From NCBI GenBank assembly GCA_947454025.1, contig CANGIZ010000012.1, positions 1-41,775 on the forward strand: DNA of 41,775 bases. Direction: 5' to 3'. A program made the translations under genes and the position numbers. Positions within the stretch are counted from its first letter, which is position 1. Each line of letters starts with the position of its first letter. The notes under the pieces were generated by a model. That model was not told where the DNA came from. It did not search any database and saw nothing but the letters and a program-made list of their open reading frames with translations. The DNA comes from Bacteroidota bacterium (GTDB lineage Bacteria > Bacteroidota > Bacteroidia > Chitinophagales > Chitinophagaceae). Shown piece after piece: positions 29,079 through 38,613 of this stretch.

Positions 29079-30156
29079 TTGTGTTTGTATAAAAATGAGC
29101 TAAATAATCCGTAACCAATTTATTAAATGCATCCTCGGCATTGAATAAAAAATGAGGCTTAATAGGTAATACATACAAAGGAATATCATGTAATTCTTCG
29201 GTGTATTTTACCAATCTTACTGCATCTTTTTCGGTTGTCAAAATTAATTTGCTCTTTGATGTTATTTGATCGAACTTTTCTTTGATTTCATTTAAATCTT
29301 CAATCGAAAATATATGATGATCGCTATAACTAATTTGATAATAGGTATGTGTGTTTTCGTGTAAATATTCTTTTAAAGGCAAAGGATTGGCAATACCACA
29401 TACTAGTAAAACCTCATCTCGCATTGTGAGTACCCATTGTTCACTTGGATTGTAAATATGATACGGTGTCTCATATGCAATACAAGTAAAAAATACACTT
29501 TGATGTTGTGCTGGATACAATTTTTCAATAATCTCGTCTCTTTCTTCCTGGCTTAAATTAGCAGGGCATTTTGTAACAACGATAATATCTGCTCTTTTAG
29601 CTGATTTTCGTTCATCCCTTAAGTCACCAGTGGGAAAAAAGATATCATCACAGTATAAGTTATTGTAATCGGTTAAAAGAATGTTGAACCCAGCTACAAT
29701 TTCTCGATGCTGAAATGCATCATCTAAAATAACGGCTTGTAAATTAGGGACGTCCTGAATTAATTGAGGGATGGCTTCAATTCTTCTTTCTCCCACGGCA
29801 ACGGAAACTTTAGGATATTTAATATGAAACTGCATCGGCTCATCTCCAATTTCTAAAGCAGTGGTATTTTCACCAGCTAAAGCATAACCTTTTGTTTTTC
29901 TTTTATAACCTCTACTTAAAGTGGCCACTTTATATTTTTCCGATAACAAGCCTAATAAATGTTCAACCATCGGAGACTTCCCAGTTCCACCTAATGATAA
30001 ATTCCCAATACAAATCATAGGTACATTAAATTGTACTGATTTAAGATATTGTTTATTGTACATCCAGTTTCTCAACGAAATGATCCAACCATACAATATG
30101 GCAAATGGTAAAAGTAAAACCCTAAAAGATTTTAAAAAGATATTGTTAAAATTCAT
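29068..30156 (-). CDS. lpxK: Tetraacyldisaccharide 4'-kinase
   Basis: Phosphorylates the lipid A disaccharide at the 4' position, an inner-membrane step of lipid A synthesis; its presence fits a Gram-negative outer membrane. The N-terminal hydrophobic helix (about 11-28) anchors the protein. The P-loop GNLSLGGTGKSP is at 51-62, and the downstream VILDDAFQHR segment is the family's DDGxQH-type motif. The length of 362 residues is normal. It overlaps fau upstream and rnr downstream by 11 bases each. Confidence 0.95.
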   Translation of the reverse strand: MNFNNIFLKSFRVLLLPFAILYGWIISLRNWMYNKQYLKSVQFNVPMICIGNLSLGGTGKSPMVEHLLGLLSEKYKVATLSRGYKRKTKGYALAGENTTALEIGDEPMQFHIKYPKVSVAVGERRIEAIPQLIQDVPNLQAVILDDAFQHREIVAGFNILLTDYNNLYCDDIFFPTGDLRDERKSAKRADIIVVTKCPANLSQEERDEIIEKLYPAQHQSVFFTCIAYETPYHIYNPSEQWVLTMRDEVLLVCGIANPLPLKEYLHENTHTYYQISYSDHHIFSIEDLNEIKEKFDQITSKSKLILTTEKDAVRLVKYTEELHDIPLYVLPIKPHFLFNAEDAFNKLVTDYLAHFYTNTNGN

Positions 30157-30709
30157 AGCTATTCCAAGGCGTAATGCAATGGGTTAAAGGTACATCAAAT
30201 TGATGGGTATCCTCCAAATTTGCGATAGGCTCAAAGTAAGAAATGCCAATTCTTTTGCTTGCTTTGGGACAATGTTCAAAATAACGATCATAAAAGCCTT
30301 TACCAAATCCTACCCTGTGCCCCACGGAGTCAAAACCCAGCATTGGAACCAAAATAGCATCCATTTGATTTGGGGCCACTTTATTCAAAGGCAAGGGTTC
30401 TTGTATTCCCCATTTGTTTTCCGCAAGTGTCTCGGTTTCAGCATAAAAATCCATGGTCGTTTCGTCGGCATTAATGCGCGGGTATGCCATAGTCAAACCA
30501 GGAATAATCGCTTTTAAATATTGTGCAAGTAATAAAGTATTGGGTTCATTATGTGCTTCCATGGGCAAAAAACTGCCTACACAAAATGACTCACTCCAGT
30601 CCAATCTTTGAAACTGTATTAATAGTAAATCATCTAATTTTAAACAATCAGACGGCGTTAACGCTTTACGTTTAGATAATAATAATTTTCTGGCTGCAGC
30701 TTTTTGCAT
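30146..30709 (-). CDS. fau: 5-formyltetrahydrofolate cyclo-ligase
   Basis: ATP-dependent conversion of 5-formyl-THF to 5,10-methenyl-THF, returning a stored folate to the active pool. The 187-residue protein has the N-terminal basic segment (LLLSKRKAL), the conserved VPMLGFDSVGHRVGFGKGFYDRYF near the C-terminus with the GxGxGFYDR-like nucleotide site, and PLTHCITP at the end. It lies 8 bases after rsmD and overlaps lpxK by 11 bases. Confidence 0.92.
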   Translation of the reverse strand: MQKAAARKLLLSKRKALTPSDCLKLDDLLLIQFQRLDWSESFCVGSFLPMEAHNEPNTLLLAQYLKAIIPGLTMAYPRINADETTMDFYAETETLAENKWGIQEPLPLNKVAPNQMDAILVPMLGFDSVGHRVGFGKGFYDRYFEHCPKASKRIGISYFEPIANLEDTHQFDVPLTHCITPWNSYEF

Positions 30710-30717
30710 AATACAAT

Positions 30718-31251
30718 TTACTCAAAAAAACTAAATATGGTAGACCCATAATTGCGTTCAAAACTATACCCTTCAAATTTCTTATAGTCATTACGTGGCG
30801 TATGCTCTAATATAAAATAACCTTCTGGACTAATTAATTTCCTTTCCACAATAATCCTTGGTAAATCATCTATGGTATTCAGTGCATAGGGTGGCCCTGC
30901 AAAAATGACATCATATTGCTGTGTACAAGTATTCAAATATTGAAAAACATCCATGCGCATAATTTGCACATTTTCAATTTTCAAAAAATCAATATTCTTT
31001 TTAATAAAGTCCAACATTTGAGGATCTTTTTCAACAATAGTTAAATTTTCGGCACCACGTGAAGCCAATTCATAGCTTATACAACCAGTACCGCCAAACA
31101 AATCCAAAGTACGCGCACCTTCAATCTGCACCCTATTTTGCAAAATATTAAATAAACCTTCTTTTGCAATATCAGTAGTAGGCCTTGTGTAAGGCATATT
31201 ATGAGGTGGATTGATTTTTCTACCCCCAAATTTTCCAGAAATGATTCTCAT
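30718..31251 (-). CDS. rsmD: 16S rRNA (guanine966-N2)-methyltransferase RsmD family
   Basis: SAM-dependent methyltransferase of 177 residues. It starts MRIISGKFGGRKI, the standard RsmD beginning, followed by TRPTTDIAKEGLFNIL, the SAM motif DLFGGTG at 50-56 and VEKD at about 73-76. The catalytic motif that is usually DPPY reads GPPY here (119-122), losing the acidic residue. The rest is intact, so it is probably an active variant rather than a decayed gene. The start codon shares one base with the stop of the DUF3822 gene (TAATG), implying coupled translation. Confidence 0.9.
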   Translation of the reverse strand: MRIISGKFGGRKINPPHNMPYTRPTTDIAKEGLFNILQNRVQIEGARTLDLFGGTGCISYELASRGAENLTIVEKDPQMLDFIKKNIDFLKIENVQIMRMDVFQYLNTCTQQYDVIFAGPPYALNTIDDLPRIIVERKLISPEGYFILEHTPRNDYKKFEGYSFERNYGSTIFSFFE

Positions 31252-32036
31252 TAAAAAATAAAATAAGTAGAATAAATAGGTTGTTGATGTGGGCCTTCCA
31301 TAATTTCAATTGATTTAAAATAACTTCTTAATGTAGACACAAATTCGTGTTGAACACTATTATATCCCCACACTTGTAAACTAATTTCATTTAAATCCAA
31401 CTTCAATTGAGAACAAGCGTTCAAGATTACATAGCTATTTTGATCATTTCCTCCAATTGGGAAATAATTAATAAGCTGAGTACGTCCTTCTTTTAACAAT
31501 CGAATACAAAAGTAATTTTCAAATAAATAAACCAATGCATTATTATCCCCTTCGGCGGCTAAAACATATTCAGTATAATGATGCCAAACACCAGTTGGGA
31601 ATGATCTTGATAAAATCGTACTTAACGCATCTGGCACTGAATACACCAGCACAAAATGATCATCATATGGTGTAGTATATAATTCCTCGTCATTTAAAAC
31701 ACCATGTAATAAATTCAATTCTTGTTGATATAAAAGGGTATCCTCTTTTATTTGTTTTTTTGTCAATACAAACCTTGTACTATTCCAAATGAAAAATATA
31801 TTTCCGTAGATACCTTGGATCAGTTTAGAATTATTTTGCAAGTAGGCAACTAATTGATGCCATCCGGTATTATCGGCATTATTTACAAAATGTTCAAAGG
31901 CAACGAACTCATTTTTTTGCTTATGTTTTACCGAAAACACAATACTCTCCTTGTCCACAATTAAGTATAAATCTTCTACTTTATTGTTAGCCGTACTTTC
32001 TAAAGTAGTATAAATGCCAATTTTCTTCTTTGCCAT
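31251..32036 (-). CDS. DUF3822 family protein
   Basis: A 261-residue protein counted from the ATG at 32036 (MAKKKIGIYTTLEST). The open frame runs 74 codons further, but that part is antisense to the start of the MATE gene and is not credible. The family is limited to Bacteroidota and has no known function. Visible features are an N-terminal LYLIVDKESIVFSV, a mid-region LLHGVLNDEELYTTPYDDHFVLVYSVPDAL and FPIGGNDQNSYVILNACSQLKLD near the end, a layout that could fit an actin-like fold. It heads the rsmD-fau-lpxK-rnr operon and is coupled to rsmD by a TAATG overlap. Confidence 0.85.
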   Translation of the reverse strand: MAKKKIGIYTTLESTANNKVEDLYLIVDKESIVFSVKHKQKNEFVAFEHFVNNADNTGWHQLVAYLQNNSKLIQGIYGNIFFIWNSTRFVLTKKQIKEDTLLYQQELNLLHGVLNDEELYTTPYDDHFVLVYSVPDALSTILSRSFPTGVWHHYTEYVLAAEGDNNALVYLFENYFCIRLLKEGRTQLINYFPIGGNDQNSYVILNACSQLKLDLNEISLQVWGYNSVQHEFVSTLRSYFKSIEIMEGPHQQPIYSTYFIF

Positions 32037-32109
32037 AGGGTAAAATCTTATGCAATGATATAAAAAAAGGGGCAGTTCTTTGCTAAAAGTAATTGTAGAT
32101 TTGTGAAAT

Positions 32110-33468
32110 ATGAGCGAATTGAATACGACCCCATCCCTACAAGTGAATGTTTCGAGTAAGCAAATATTGGCTATATCCCTTCCAATTGCCATGGCCATAT
32201 TGGTACCACAAGTAAACTTTGTGATTAATAATATCTTTTTAGGCGCATTAAGTAGCAAAGCATTGGCTATTGCAGGTATTACAGGTGTCTATTATTTGAT
32301 TTTTGGCGTAATGGGACAAGGACTAAACAATGGATTACAAGCACTCATTTCAAGGAGAGCAGGTGAAAATAGAGTGGATGAAATTGGGATTCTTTTTTCT
32401 CAGGGCGTGATTATATCATCGTTTCTTTCGGTTATTGGAATTTCATTCACTTATTTTATAGCACCCTCCCTTTTTCATATTGTTTTACACGATGCTCAAA
32501 TAGCAAATACGGTAATTGAATTTTTAAAAATTAGAATTTGGGGCATCCCCTTTTTGTTTATTTACCAAATGCGCAATGCATTATTGGTGGGTACGAATCA
32601 AAGTAAATTTTTAATTATTGGTACTGCTACGGAAGCAATTGTGAATATATTTTTTGATTACAGTTTAATATTTGGACATTTTGGATTTGCCAAAATGGGA
32701 TTAGTTGGCGCAGCTTATGCGTCTATTATTGCAGAGATAATGGGTTTATTCATTATTTATTTAGTGATTCATTATCAAAAAATTGGAGCCAGATTTGATC
32801 TCTTCAAAAAATTTACTTTTAAAGGGGACTACATAAAATTGATATTAGTACAGTCTAGTCCTATAATGGCGCAGTATATGATTAGTATTATAAGTTGGGA
32901 ATTCTTTTATATTTTAATTGAACATAGAGGAGAACAATCCCTTGCTGTTTCCAATTCGATGCGCAATATATTTGGCTTCTTTGGTAGTTTTACTTGGGCT
33001 TTTGCAGCTACTTCCAATACAATGGTTAGCAATATTATTGGACAGAATATGCATGAGAAAGTAATCCCTTTGATTGTTAAAATTATGAAGTGGAGCTTAG
33101 GATTCGCGGTAGCTGTATTTGTTTTATTAAATGTATTTGCACGCCCTTTTTTATCAATTTATGGACAAGGAGAAGGATTTATGCAAGAAGGCGTCCCTGT
33201 TTTAAGAGTCGTTTCATTTGCATTATTAATTATGTCTATCGCCACTGTATGGTTGAATGCAGTCACTGGCACTGGACAATCAAAAATAAATTTAGCAATT
33301 GAATTTGTTGCAATAATTATTTATATCGTCTATAGTTATCTTACAATTGAATATTTCCAACTTCCTATAACCATTGGTTGGATGTGTGAGATTATTTATT
33401 GGGTAAGTTTATTAATCCCTTCCTATTTGTATATTAAATCGATGCGTTGGAAAGGAATTAAGATCTAA
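32110..33468 (+). CDS. MATE family efflux transporter
   Basis: A 452-residue inner-membrane protein with about 12 hydrophobic helices, which fits MATE-type Na+/H+-coupled drug or metabolite exporters. Family features: ILAISLPIAMAILVPQVNFVIN in the first helix region (seen in parts), LGALSSKALAIAGI, MGQGLNNGLQALISRRAGEN, and in the second half FGSFTWAFAATSNTMVSNIIGQNM. The substrate cannot be predicted. A TAGATTTG box at 32096-32103 lies six bases before the ATG. Divergent from the DUF3822 operon (73 bases) and convergent with folB. Confidence 0.9.
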   Translation: MSELNTTPSLQVNVSSKQILAISLPIAMAILVPQVNFVINNIFLGALSSKALAIAGITGVYYLIFGVMGQGLNNGLQALISRRAGENRVDEIGILFSQGVIISSFLSVIGISFTYFIAPSLFHIVLHDAQIANTVIEFLKIRIWGIPFLFIYQMRNALLVGTNQSKFLIIGTATEAIVNIFFDYSLIFGHFGFAKMGLVGAAYASIIAEIMGLFIIYLVIHYQKIGARFDLFKKFTFKGDYIKLILVQSSPIMAQYMISIISWEFFYILIEHRGEQSLAVSNSMRNIFGFFGSFTWAFAATSNTMVSNIIGQNMHEKVIPLIVKIMKWSLGFAVAVFVLLNVFARPFLSIYGQGEGFMQEGVPVLRVVSFALLIMSIATVWLNAVTGTGQSKINLAIEFVAIIIYIVYSYLTIEYFQLPITIGWMCEIIYWVSLLIPSYLYIKSMRWKGIKI

Positions 33469-33471
33469 GAT

Positions 33472-33822
33472 TTATCTTATTTTTTCGACTGAAACTGAGG
33501 TATTGCCTACAAAAAAAGGAATCGGTAATTTTTGTTTGGTAATAGTTACTTGTACTTTATTTGCAATTGAATGATCCAATAAAACTTTATCAGCTATCTT
33601 TCCTACTAAGGTTTCTAATAAAGGAGTTGGAACCTCCATGATTGCCTTCACATTATTATACACTTGTACATAGTCAATGGTTTGATCCAATTGATCAACA
33701 ATTGAAACGGCGGGTGTAAAATCAATAATCACATCCACTGTAAAACCATTGCCTATTTTTTTTTCAGCTTCATACAATCCATGAAAACCAAAAAACTCCA
33801 AGTTTGTTAAACTGATACGCAT
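33472..33822 (-). CDS. folB: Dihydroneopterin aldolase
   Basis: Cleaves 7,8-dihydroneopterin to 6-hydroxymethyl-dihydropterin and glycolaldehyde, two steps before folP. The 116-residue length is typical. Motifs: LTNLEFFGFHGLYEAEK near the start with the conserved Gly-His region and glutamate, DQTIDYVQVYNNV in the middle, LLETLVGKIADKVL, and ITKQKLPIP with the catalytic lysine. It lies 3 bases after trxB on the same strand. Confidence 0.93.
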   Translation of the reverse strand: MRISLTNLEFFGFHGLYEAEKKIGNGFTVDVIIDFTPAVSIVDQLDQTIDYVQVYNNVKAIMEVPTPLLETLVGKIADKVLLDHSIANKVQVTITKQKLPIPFFVGNTSVSVEKIR

Positions 33823-33825
33823 GTA

Positions 33826-34761
33826 CTAGTGACCTTTTGCAGTTAAATAACGCTCTGCGTCTAAGGCTGCCATACATCCACTACCAGCAGCAGTTACCGC
33901 TTGACGATAATTTTTGTCTTGTACATCACCAGCTGCAAAAACTCCTTCCACATTAGTTTTGGTTGTACCAGGTTGCGTTAATATATAACCTGTTTCATCC
34001 ATAGTAAGGTAGTCTTTGAATATGTCACTATTTGGTTTGTGTCCAATTGCAACAAAGAATGCACTCACTGGTATTTCTTGTAATTCGTTTGTGATATTAT
34101 TTTTTACACGTACTGCTTGTACTGTTTTTTCACCTAAAATTTCATCGGTTTCTGTATTAAAATACACTTTAATATTCGGTGTATTTAATACTCTGTCCTG
34201 CATTACTTTACTAGCACGCATTTGATCCTTACGTACAATCATGTGCACTTGCGAACACATTTTTGATAAATAATGTGCTTCTTCGGCAGCGGTATCTCCG
34301 GCCCCTACAATCGCAACTTCTTTTCCTTTAAAAAAGAATCCATCACATACTGCACAAGCACTTACACCAAATCCATTCAAACGTTCTTCACTTGGAATAC
34401 CCAACCATTTTGCACTTGCACCCGTTGATATAATTACGGCATCGGCTTCAATTATTTTTTCGTCATCAATCCATACTTTTTTAACGTCCCCGCTAAAATC
34501 TACTTTAGTGGCTAATCCATAACGAATATCGGCACCCATGCGTGCAGCTTGCTTCTCAAAGTTCACCATCATATCAGGTCCTTGAATCCCTTCTGGAAAA
34601 CCTGGATAATTTTCAACTTCTGTTGTGATTGTTAATTGACCACCTGGCTGAATACCTTGGTATAACAATGGTTTCATGTTAGCACGTGCTGCATAAATAG
34701 CTGCTGTGTAACCTGCAGGGCCTGAACCTATAATTAAAATACTTACTTTTTCTGTTTCCAT
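33826..34761 (-). CDS. trxB: Thioredoxin-disulfide reductase
   Basis: FAD enzyme that reduces thioredoxin with NADPH. FAD motif IIGSGPAGYTAAIYAARA at 10-27, active-site CAVC at 136-139, NADPH motif VGAGDTAAEEA at about 151-161, and the late FAD motif GVFAAGDVQDKNYRQAVTAAG. The length of 311 residues is normal. It is followed after 3 bases by folB, so the two probably share an mRNA. Confidence 0.97.
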   Translation of the reverse strand: METEKVSILIIGSGPAGYTAAIYAARANMKPLLYQGIQPGGQLTITTEVENYPGFPEGIQGPDMMVNFEKQAARMGADIRYGLATKVDFSGDVKKVWIDDEKIIEADAVIISTGASAKWLGIPSEERLNGFGVSACAVCDGFFFKGKEVAIVGAGDTAAEEAHYLSKMCSQVHMIVRKDQMRASKVMQDRVLNTPNIKVYFNTETDEILGEKTVQAVRVKNNITNELQEIPVSAFFVAIGHKPNSDIFKDYLTMDETGYILTQPGTTKTNVEGVFAAGDVQDKNYRQAVTAAGSGCMAALDAERYLTAKGH

Positions 34762-34795
34762 GATTTCAAATTTTCTGCTTCAAAATTAGTTAAAA

Positions 34796-34833
34796 AAAAG
34801 CCCCAAAAAATCTTTATGATCGTTGGGGCTTTT
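34796..34833 (-). terminator. Rho-independent terminator after rpoD
   Basis: An 11-base stem, AAAAGCCCCAA (34796-34806) with TTGGGGCTTTT (34823-34833), with a 16-base loop that may fold further and a T-run on both strands. It lies 17 bases past the rpoD stop codon and separates it from trxB. Confidence 0.85.
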
Positions 34834-34850
34834 AAGATATTGTTATTAAA

Positions 34851-35708
34851 CTAGCCCAAATAAGCTTTTAACGCGTTACTATATCTTGCTTTCTGCAAGC
34901 GCTTGATAGCACGTTCTTTAATTTGTCTAATTCTTTCTTTTGTTAAATCGTATTTAATTCCAATTTGCTCAATGGTAACACCATTTTCACCATCTAAACC
35001 AAAGTAAGCATTTACAATTTCTGCTTCTCTTGGACTCAATGATTTTAATACACGACGAATTTCTTCTCTCAATGAATCCTTCATCACATCCTCATCGGTA
35101 TCTGAACCACCTTCTAATAAATCCCCCATCGCCACATCTTCTGCTTCATGCACTGGTGCATCTAATGAAGTATGACGTGTATTAGATTGGAAAATATTAT
35201 TGATTTCTGTTTCAGACATCTCTAAGATACCTGCTAATTCTTCAGTAGAAGGCTCACGCTCATGCTCTTGTTCAAAAGCCATATACGCTTTGTTGGCCTT
35301 ATTATAAGTACCAATTTTATTTTGAGGCAAACGTACTAAACGACCTTGCTCAGCCAAAGCTTGCAAAATAGATTGACGAATCCACCATACCGCATAAGAA
35401 ATGAATTTAAAACCTTTGGTTTCATCAAAACGTTGAGCCGCTTTAATTAAACCAAGATTCCCCTCATTAATCAAATCGCTCAATGATAAACCTTGGTGCT
35501 GATATTGTTTAGCAACAGAAACAACGAAACGTAAATTGGCTTGCACCAACTCATCCAGCGCACGTTGGTCGCCCATTTTAATTTGTTGTGCTAATGTTGT
35601 TTCCCTTTCAGGATTAATCATCGAAATTTTAGAAATCTCTTGTAAGTACTTTTCAACCGCTTGAGAGTCTCTGTTGGTGATCTGTGTAGCAATTTTAAGC
35701 TGCCTCAT
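34851..35708 (-). CDS. rpoD: Primary RNA polymerase sigma factor (RpoD/SigA, short Bacteroidota form)
   Basis: A 285-residue sigma-70 factor that lacks region 1.1 and the long non-conserved insert, as usual for the main sigma of Bacteroidota. Region 1.2 is at about 14-44 (QAVEKYLQEISKISMINPE); region 2 at 56-126 contains DLINEGNLGLIKAAQRFD and FISYAVWWIRQSI; region 3 follows; region 4 ends with the helix-turn-helix TIEQIGIKYDLTKERIRQIKERAIKRL (in parts). It should direct transcription from TAnnTTTG promoters, and its own upstream region has a full copy of that promoter at 35772-35803. Confidence 0.95.
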   Translation of the reverse strand: MRQLKIATQITNRDSQAVEKYLQEISKISMINPERETTLAQQIKMGDQRALDELVQANLRFVVSVAKQYQHQGLSLSDLINEGNLGLIKAAQRFDETKGFKFISYAVWWIRQSILQALAEQGRLVRLPQNKIGTYNKANKAYMAFEQEHEREPSTEELAGILEMSETEINNIFQSNTRHTSLDAPVHEAEDVAMGDLLEGGSDTDEDVMKDSLREEIRRVLKSLSPREAEIVNAYFGLDGENGVTIEQIGIKYDLTKERIRQIKERAIKRLQKARYSNALKAYLG

Positions 35709-35771
35709 GCAAAGAATTTATTTAAGTATATAACGTGGAAACCACTCAAATAGTATAGTGATGTCCGTCTG

Positions 35772-35803
35772 CAAAGGTACTATTTTGAGATGAATTAAGC
35801 AAA
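35772..35803 (-). promoter_or_regulatory. rpoD promoter (TTTG-N20-TACCTTTG)
   Basis: On the minus strand TTTG (35803-35800) is followed after exactly 20 bases by TACCTTTG (35779-35772), an ideal match to the Bacteroidota promoter consensus. The leader to the ATG is about 60 bases. Confidence 0.75.
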
Positions 35804-35828
35804 TATTGATTATTAAGCAGTTAATATC

Positions 35829-35876
35829 ATTTTTTAAGGTAAAAAACCTCCATTTTAACCAATTTTTTAAGGTAAA
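35829..35876. repeat. 15-base direct repeat before ltaE
   Basis: ATTTTTTAAGGTAAA occurs twice, at 35829-35843 and 35862-35876, 33 bases apart (about three helical turns), upstream of ltaE. It may be a tandem regulator site; no factor is known. Confidence 0.6.
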
Positions 35877-35903
35877 TCCCCCCTCCCGATTTATCTTCGC
35901 AGC

Positions 35904-36917
35904 ATGATTGACTACCGATCCGATACCGTCACTAGGCCAACGCCTGGTATGCTAGCTTTTATGCAATCCGCTCCGGTTGGAGACGATGTATTTGGGGAGG
36001 ACCCAAGTATCAATTCCTTAGAAAGAATCACTGCTGCAAAATTTGGAATGGAAGCAGGACTTTTTTGTCCAAGCGGCACCATGACCAATCAATTGGCCAT
36101 TAAAACACATACGCAAGCAGGTGACGAAGTTATATGTGATGAATTATCACATATATATCAATATGAAGGGGGTGGCATTGCATTCAACGCTGGCTGTTCC
36201 GTTAAATTATTGCATGGCGACCGAGGTCGTGTTACCGCCCAACAAATATTAGCAGGCATCAATCCCGAAGATGTCCATAAACCCATCAGTCGTTTGGTGA
36301 GTTTGGAAAATACCAGTAATCGTGGAGGTGGAGCTTGTTATAATTTCAGTGATTTTGAAGCCATTAAAAAAGTAGCCAACCAGCATGGTTTGGCATTGCA
36401 TTTAGATGGGGCAAGAATTTTTAATGCCATCGTACATAAAAATGAAGCTTCCATTGAATATGGAAATATATTTGACTCTATTTCAATTTGTCTAAGTAAA
36501 GGATTAGGCGCCCCTGTTGGAAGTGTTCTTGTGGGCTCGAATAGCTTTATAAAAAAAGCAAGACGTTGGAGAAAAGTATTTGGAGGGGGTATGCGCCAAG
36601 CTGGATATTTGGCAGCAGCAGGTATTTATGCTTTAGAACATCATGTAGAAAGATTAGCAGACGATCATAAAAACGCAAAACTATTAAGTGAAGCATTGAG
36701 TAAGTTGGAATTTGTACAATCCATTTTACCAGTAGAAACAAACATAGTCATTGCTACCATTGGCGGAAAATATACAGCTACTAGTTTTTCAGCTGCATTA
36801 AAAGAAAAAGGAATATTAGCGATCGCAATGACCCCTACTCAAGTGCGATTTGTATTTCATTTAGATATCACCGAATCTGATTTAGATCGAACAATTGATA
36901 TCATAAAATCGTTATAA
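35904..36917 (+). CDS. ltaE: Low-specificity L-threonine aldolase (PLP-dependent)
   Basis: Cleaves threonine or allo-threonine to glycine and acetaldehyde. The 337-residue protein has IDYRSDTVTRPTPGM at the start, DDVFGEDPS (27-35), GLFCPSGTMTNQLA with the phosphate contacts, HLDGARIFNA (166-175) with the PLP aspartate, and CLSKGLGAPVGS with the PLP lysine Lys199. Related beta-eliminating lyases share this fold, so the exact substrate is not certain. Two copies of a 15-base repeat and a TATCTTCG box (35892-35899) lie upstream. pgi follows 37 bases later on the same strand. Confidence 0.9.
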   Translation: MIDYRSDTVTRPTPGMLAFMQSAPVGDDVFGEDPSINSLERITAAKFGMEAGLFCPSGTMTNQLAIKTHTQAGDEVICDELSHIYQYEGGGIAFNAGCSVKLLHGDRGRVTAQQILAGINPEDVHKPISRLVSLENTSNRGGGACYNFSDFEAIKKVANQHGLALHLDGARIFNAIVHKNEASIEYGNIFDSISICLSKGLGAPVGSVLVGSNSFIKKARRWRKVFGGGMRQAGYLAAAGIYALEHHVERLADDHKNAKLLSEALSKLEFVQSILPVETNIVIATIGGKYTATSFSAALKEKGILAIAMTPTQVRFVFHLDITESDLDRTIDIIKSL

Positions 36918-36954
36918 AAAATAAGCAATCATAAATAATAATAAAGAAGAACAA

Positions 36955-38613
36955 ATGTTAGAAAGAATTAATCCAACTACGACACAGGCCTGGTTTGTTT
37001 TAAAGAAACATCATGAAGATGAGATGAGTCGTAAGCACATGAAAGATTTATTTGCAGCAGATGCTAAAAGATTTGAAACCTACTCTATCTCTACTCCAGA
37101 AATTTTGTTTGATTATTCAAAAAATATCATCACGGATAAGACCATGCAATTGTTATTGCAGTTGGCAAAAGAATGTTCTTTAAAACAAGCTATTGAAGCT
37201 CAATTTGCTGGACATGCAATTAATGAAACAGAGAACAGAGCTGTATTGCATACTGCATTAAGAAATTTTTCAGACGCTCCAGTATTGGTGGATGGCGCAG
37301 ATGTAATGCCTGAAATTAAACGTGTATTACAACAAATGAAAACTTTTTGCACTGCTATTCATAGTGGCGAGCACAAAGGATATACAGGCAAAAAAATCAC
37401 CACGATTGTTAATATTGGAATTGGTGGTAGTGATCTTGGTCCAGTAATGGTAACAGAGGCATTGAAACCATATTGGGTAGAAGGTATACAAGTGCATTTT
37501 GTTAGCAATGTTGATGGAACTCATATTGCAGAAACTTTAAAGAAAGTGAATGCTGAAGAAACTTTATTCTTGATTGCTTCTAAAACATTCACCACGCAGG
37601 AAACTATGACCAACGCGCATACTGCTCGTACTTGGTTTTTACAACATGTAAAAGAAGAAGCACATATTGCTACACATTTTGTGGCATTAAGCACTAATGA
37701 AAAAGCTGTAAATGCATTTGGCATCAGCAGCAAAAACATGTTTGAATTTTGGGATTGGGTTGGTGGACGATATTCATTATGGAGTGCAATTGGCTTGTCA
37801 ATCGCATTAACAATTGGATACGACAATTTTGAACAATTATTAAAAGGTGCACATGAAGCAGATACGCATTATAAAAACACACCGTTCGAAAAAAATATTC
37901 CAGTAGTCATGGCATTATTGGGAATTTGGTATACTAATTTCTTTGGTGCGCAAAGCGAAGCCATCCTACCCTATGACCAATACATGCATCGTTTTGCAGC
38001 ATATTTCCAACAAGGGAATATGGAAAGCAATGGTAAATATGTAGACCGAAAAGGCACTGCAGTGAATTATGCAACTGGTCCAGTAATTTGGGGCGAGCCA
38101 GGCACCAATGGCCAACATGCTTTCTACCAATTAATACACCAAGGTACCTTAGTGATTCCTTGTGATTTTATTGCACCCGCAAAAACACATAATCCATTAG
38201 GCGATCACCATGATAAATTATTGAGTAATTATTTTGCTCAAACCGAAGCCTTATTAAACGGAAAAACACAGGCCGAAGTAGTTGCTGAATTAACAGCGGC
38301 TAATAAATCTCAAAAAGAAATTGAATTCTTAGCACCTTTCAAAGTATTTGCAGGTAATAAACCAACAAACTCTTTTTTAGTTAAGAAAATCACTCCTTCT
38401 TCATTAGGTTTTTTAATTGCTGCATACGAGCATAAAATATTTACACAAGGTGTTATTTGGAATATTTTTAGCTATGACCAATGGGGTGTTGAATTAGGAA
38501 AACAATTAGCGAATAAAATCTTACCTGAGCTAGGAAATGATGAGCCAATAAGTGGACATGATAGTTCAACCAATGGTTTGATTAACCAATTTAAAATTTG
38601 GAAAAAAGCATAA
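36955..38613 (+). CDS. pgi: Glucose-6-phosphate isomerase
   Basis: Interconverts glucose 6-phosphate and fructose 6-phosphate in glycolysis. The 552-residue length and the motifs fit the E. coli-type enzyme: [12 protein letters not shown] for the phosphate site, [44 protein letters not shown] with the catalytic glutamate, [18 protein letters not shown] with the active-site histidine, and [21 protein letters not shown] near the end (seen in parts). Its stop codon shares one base with the following GNAT start (TAATG), implying translational coupling. Confidence 0.97.
   Translation: MLERINPTTTQAWFVLKKHHEDEMSRKHMKDLFAADAKRFETYSISTPEILFDYSKNIITDKTMQLLLQLAKECSLKQAIEAQFAGHAINETENRAVLHTALRNFSDAPVLVDGADVMPEIKRVLQQMKTFCTAIHSGEHKGYTGKKITTIVNIGIGGSDLGPVMVTEALKPYWVEGIQVHFVSNVDGTHIAETLKKVNAEETLFLIASKTFTTQETMTNAHTARTWFLQHVKEEAHIATHFVALSTNEKAVNAFGISSKNMFEFWDWVGGRYSLWSAIGLSIALTIGYDNFEQLLKGAHEADTHYKNTPFEKNIPVVMALLGIWYTNFFGAQSEAILPYDQYMHRFAAYFQQGNMESNGKYVDRKGTAVNYATGPVIWGEPGTNGQHAFYQLIHQGTLVIPCDFIAPAKTHNPLGDHHDKLLSNYFAQTEALLNGKTQAEVVAELTAANKSQKEIEFLAPFKVFAGNKPTNSFLVKKITPSSLGFLIAAYEHKIFTQGVIWNIFSYDQWGVELGKQLANKILPELGNDEPISGHDSSTNGLINQFKIWKKA

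Noticed and set aside
30718..31251. rsmD as a pseudogene because of GPPY
   Set aside because: The frame, length and all other motifs are intact and the gene is coupled within a tight operon.
32037..32258. In-frame extension of the DUF3822 gene to 32258
   Set aside because: It would overlap the start of the divergent MATE gene in antisense, and the ATG at 32036 gives a typical start.
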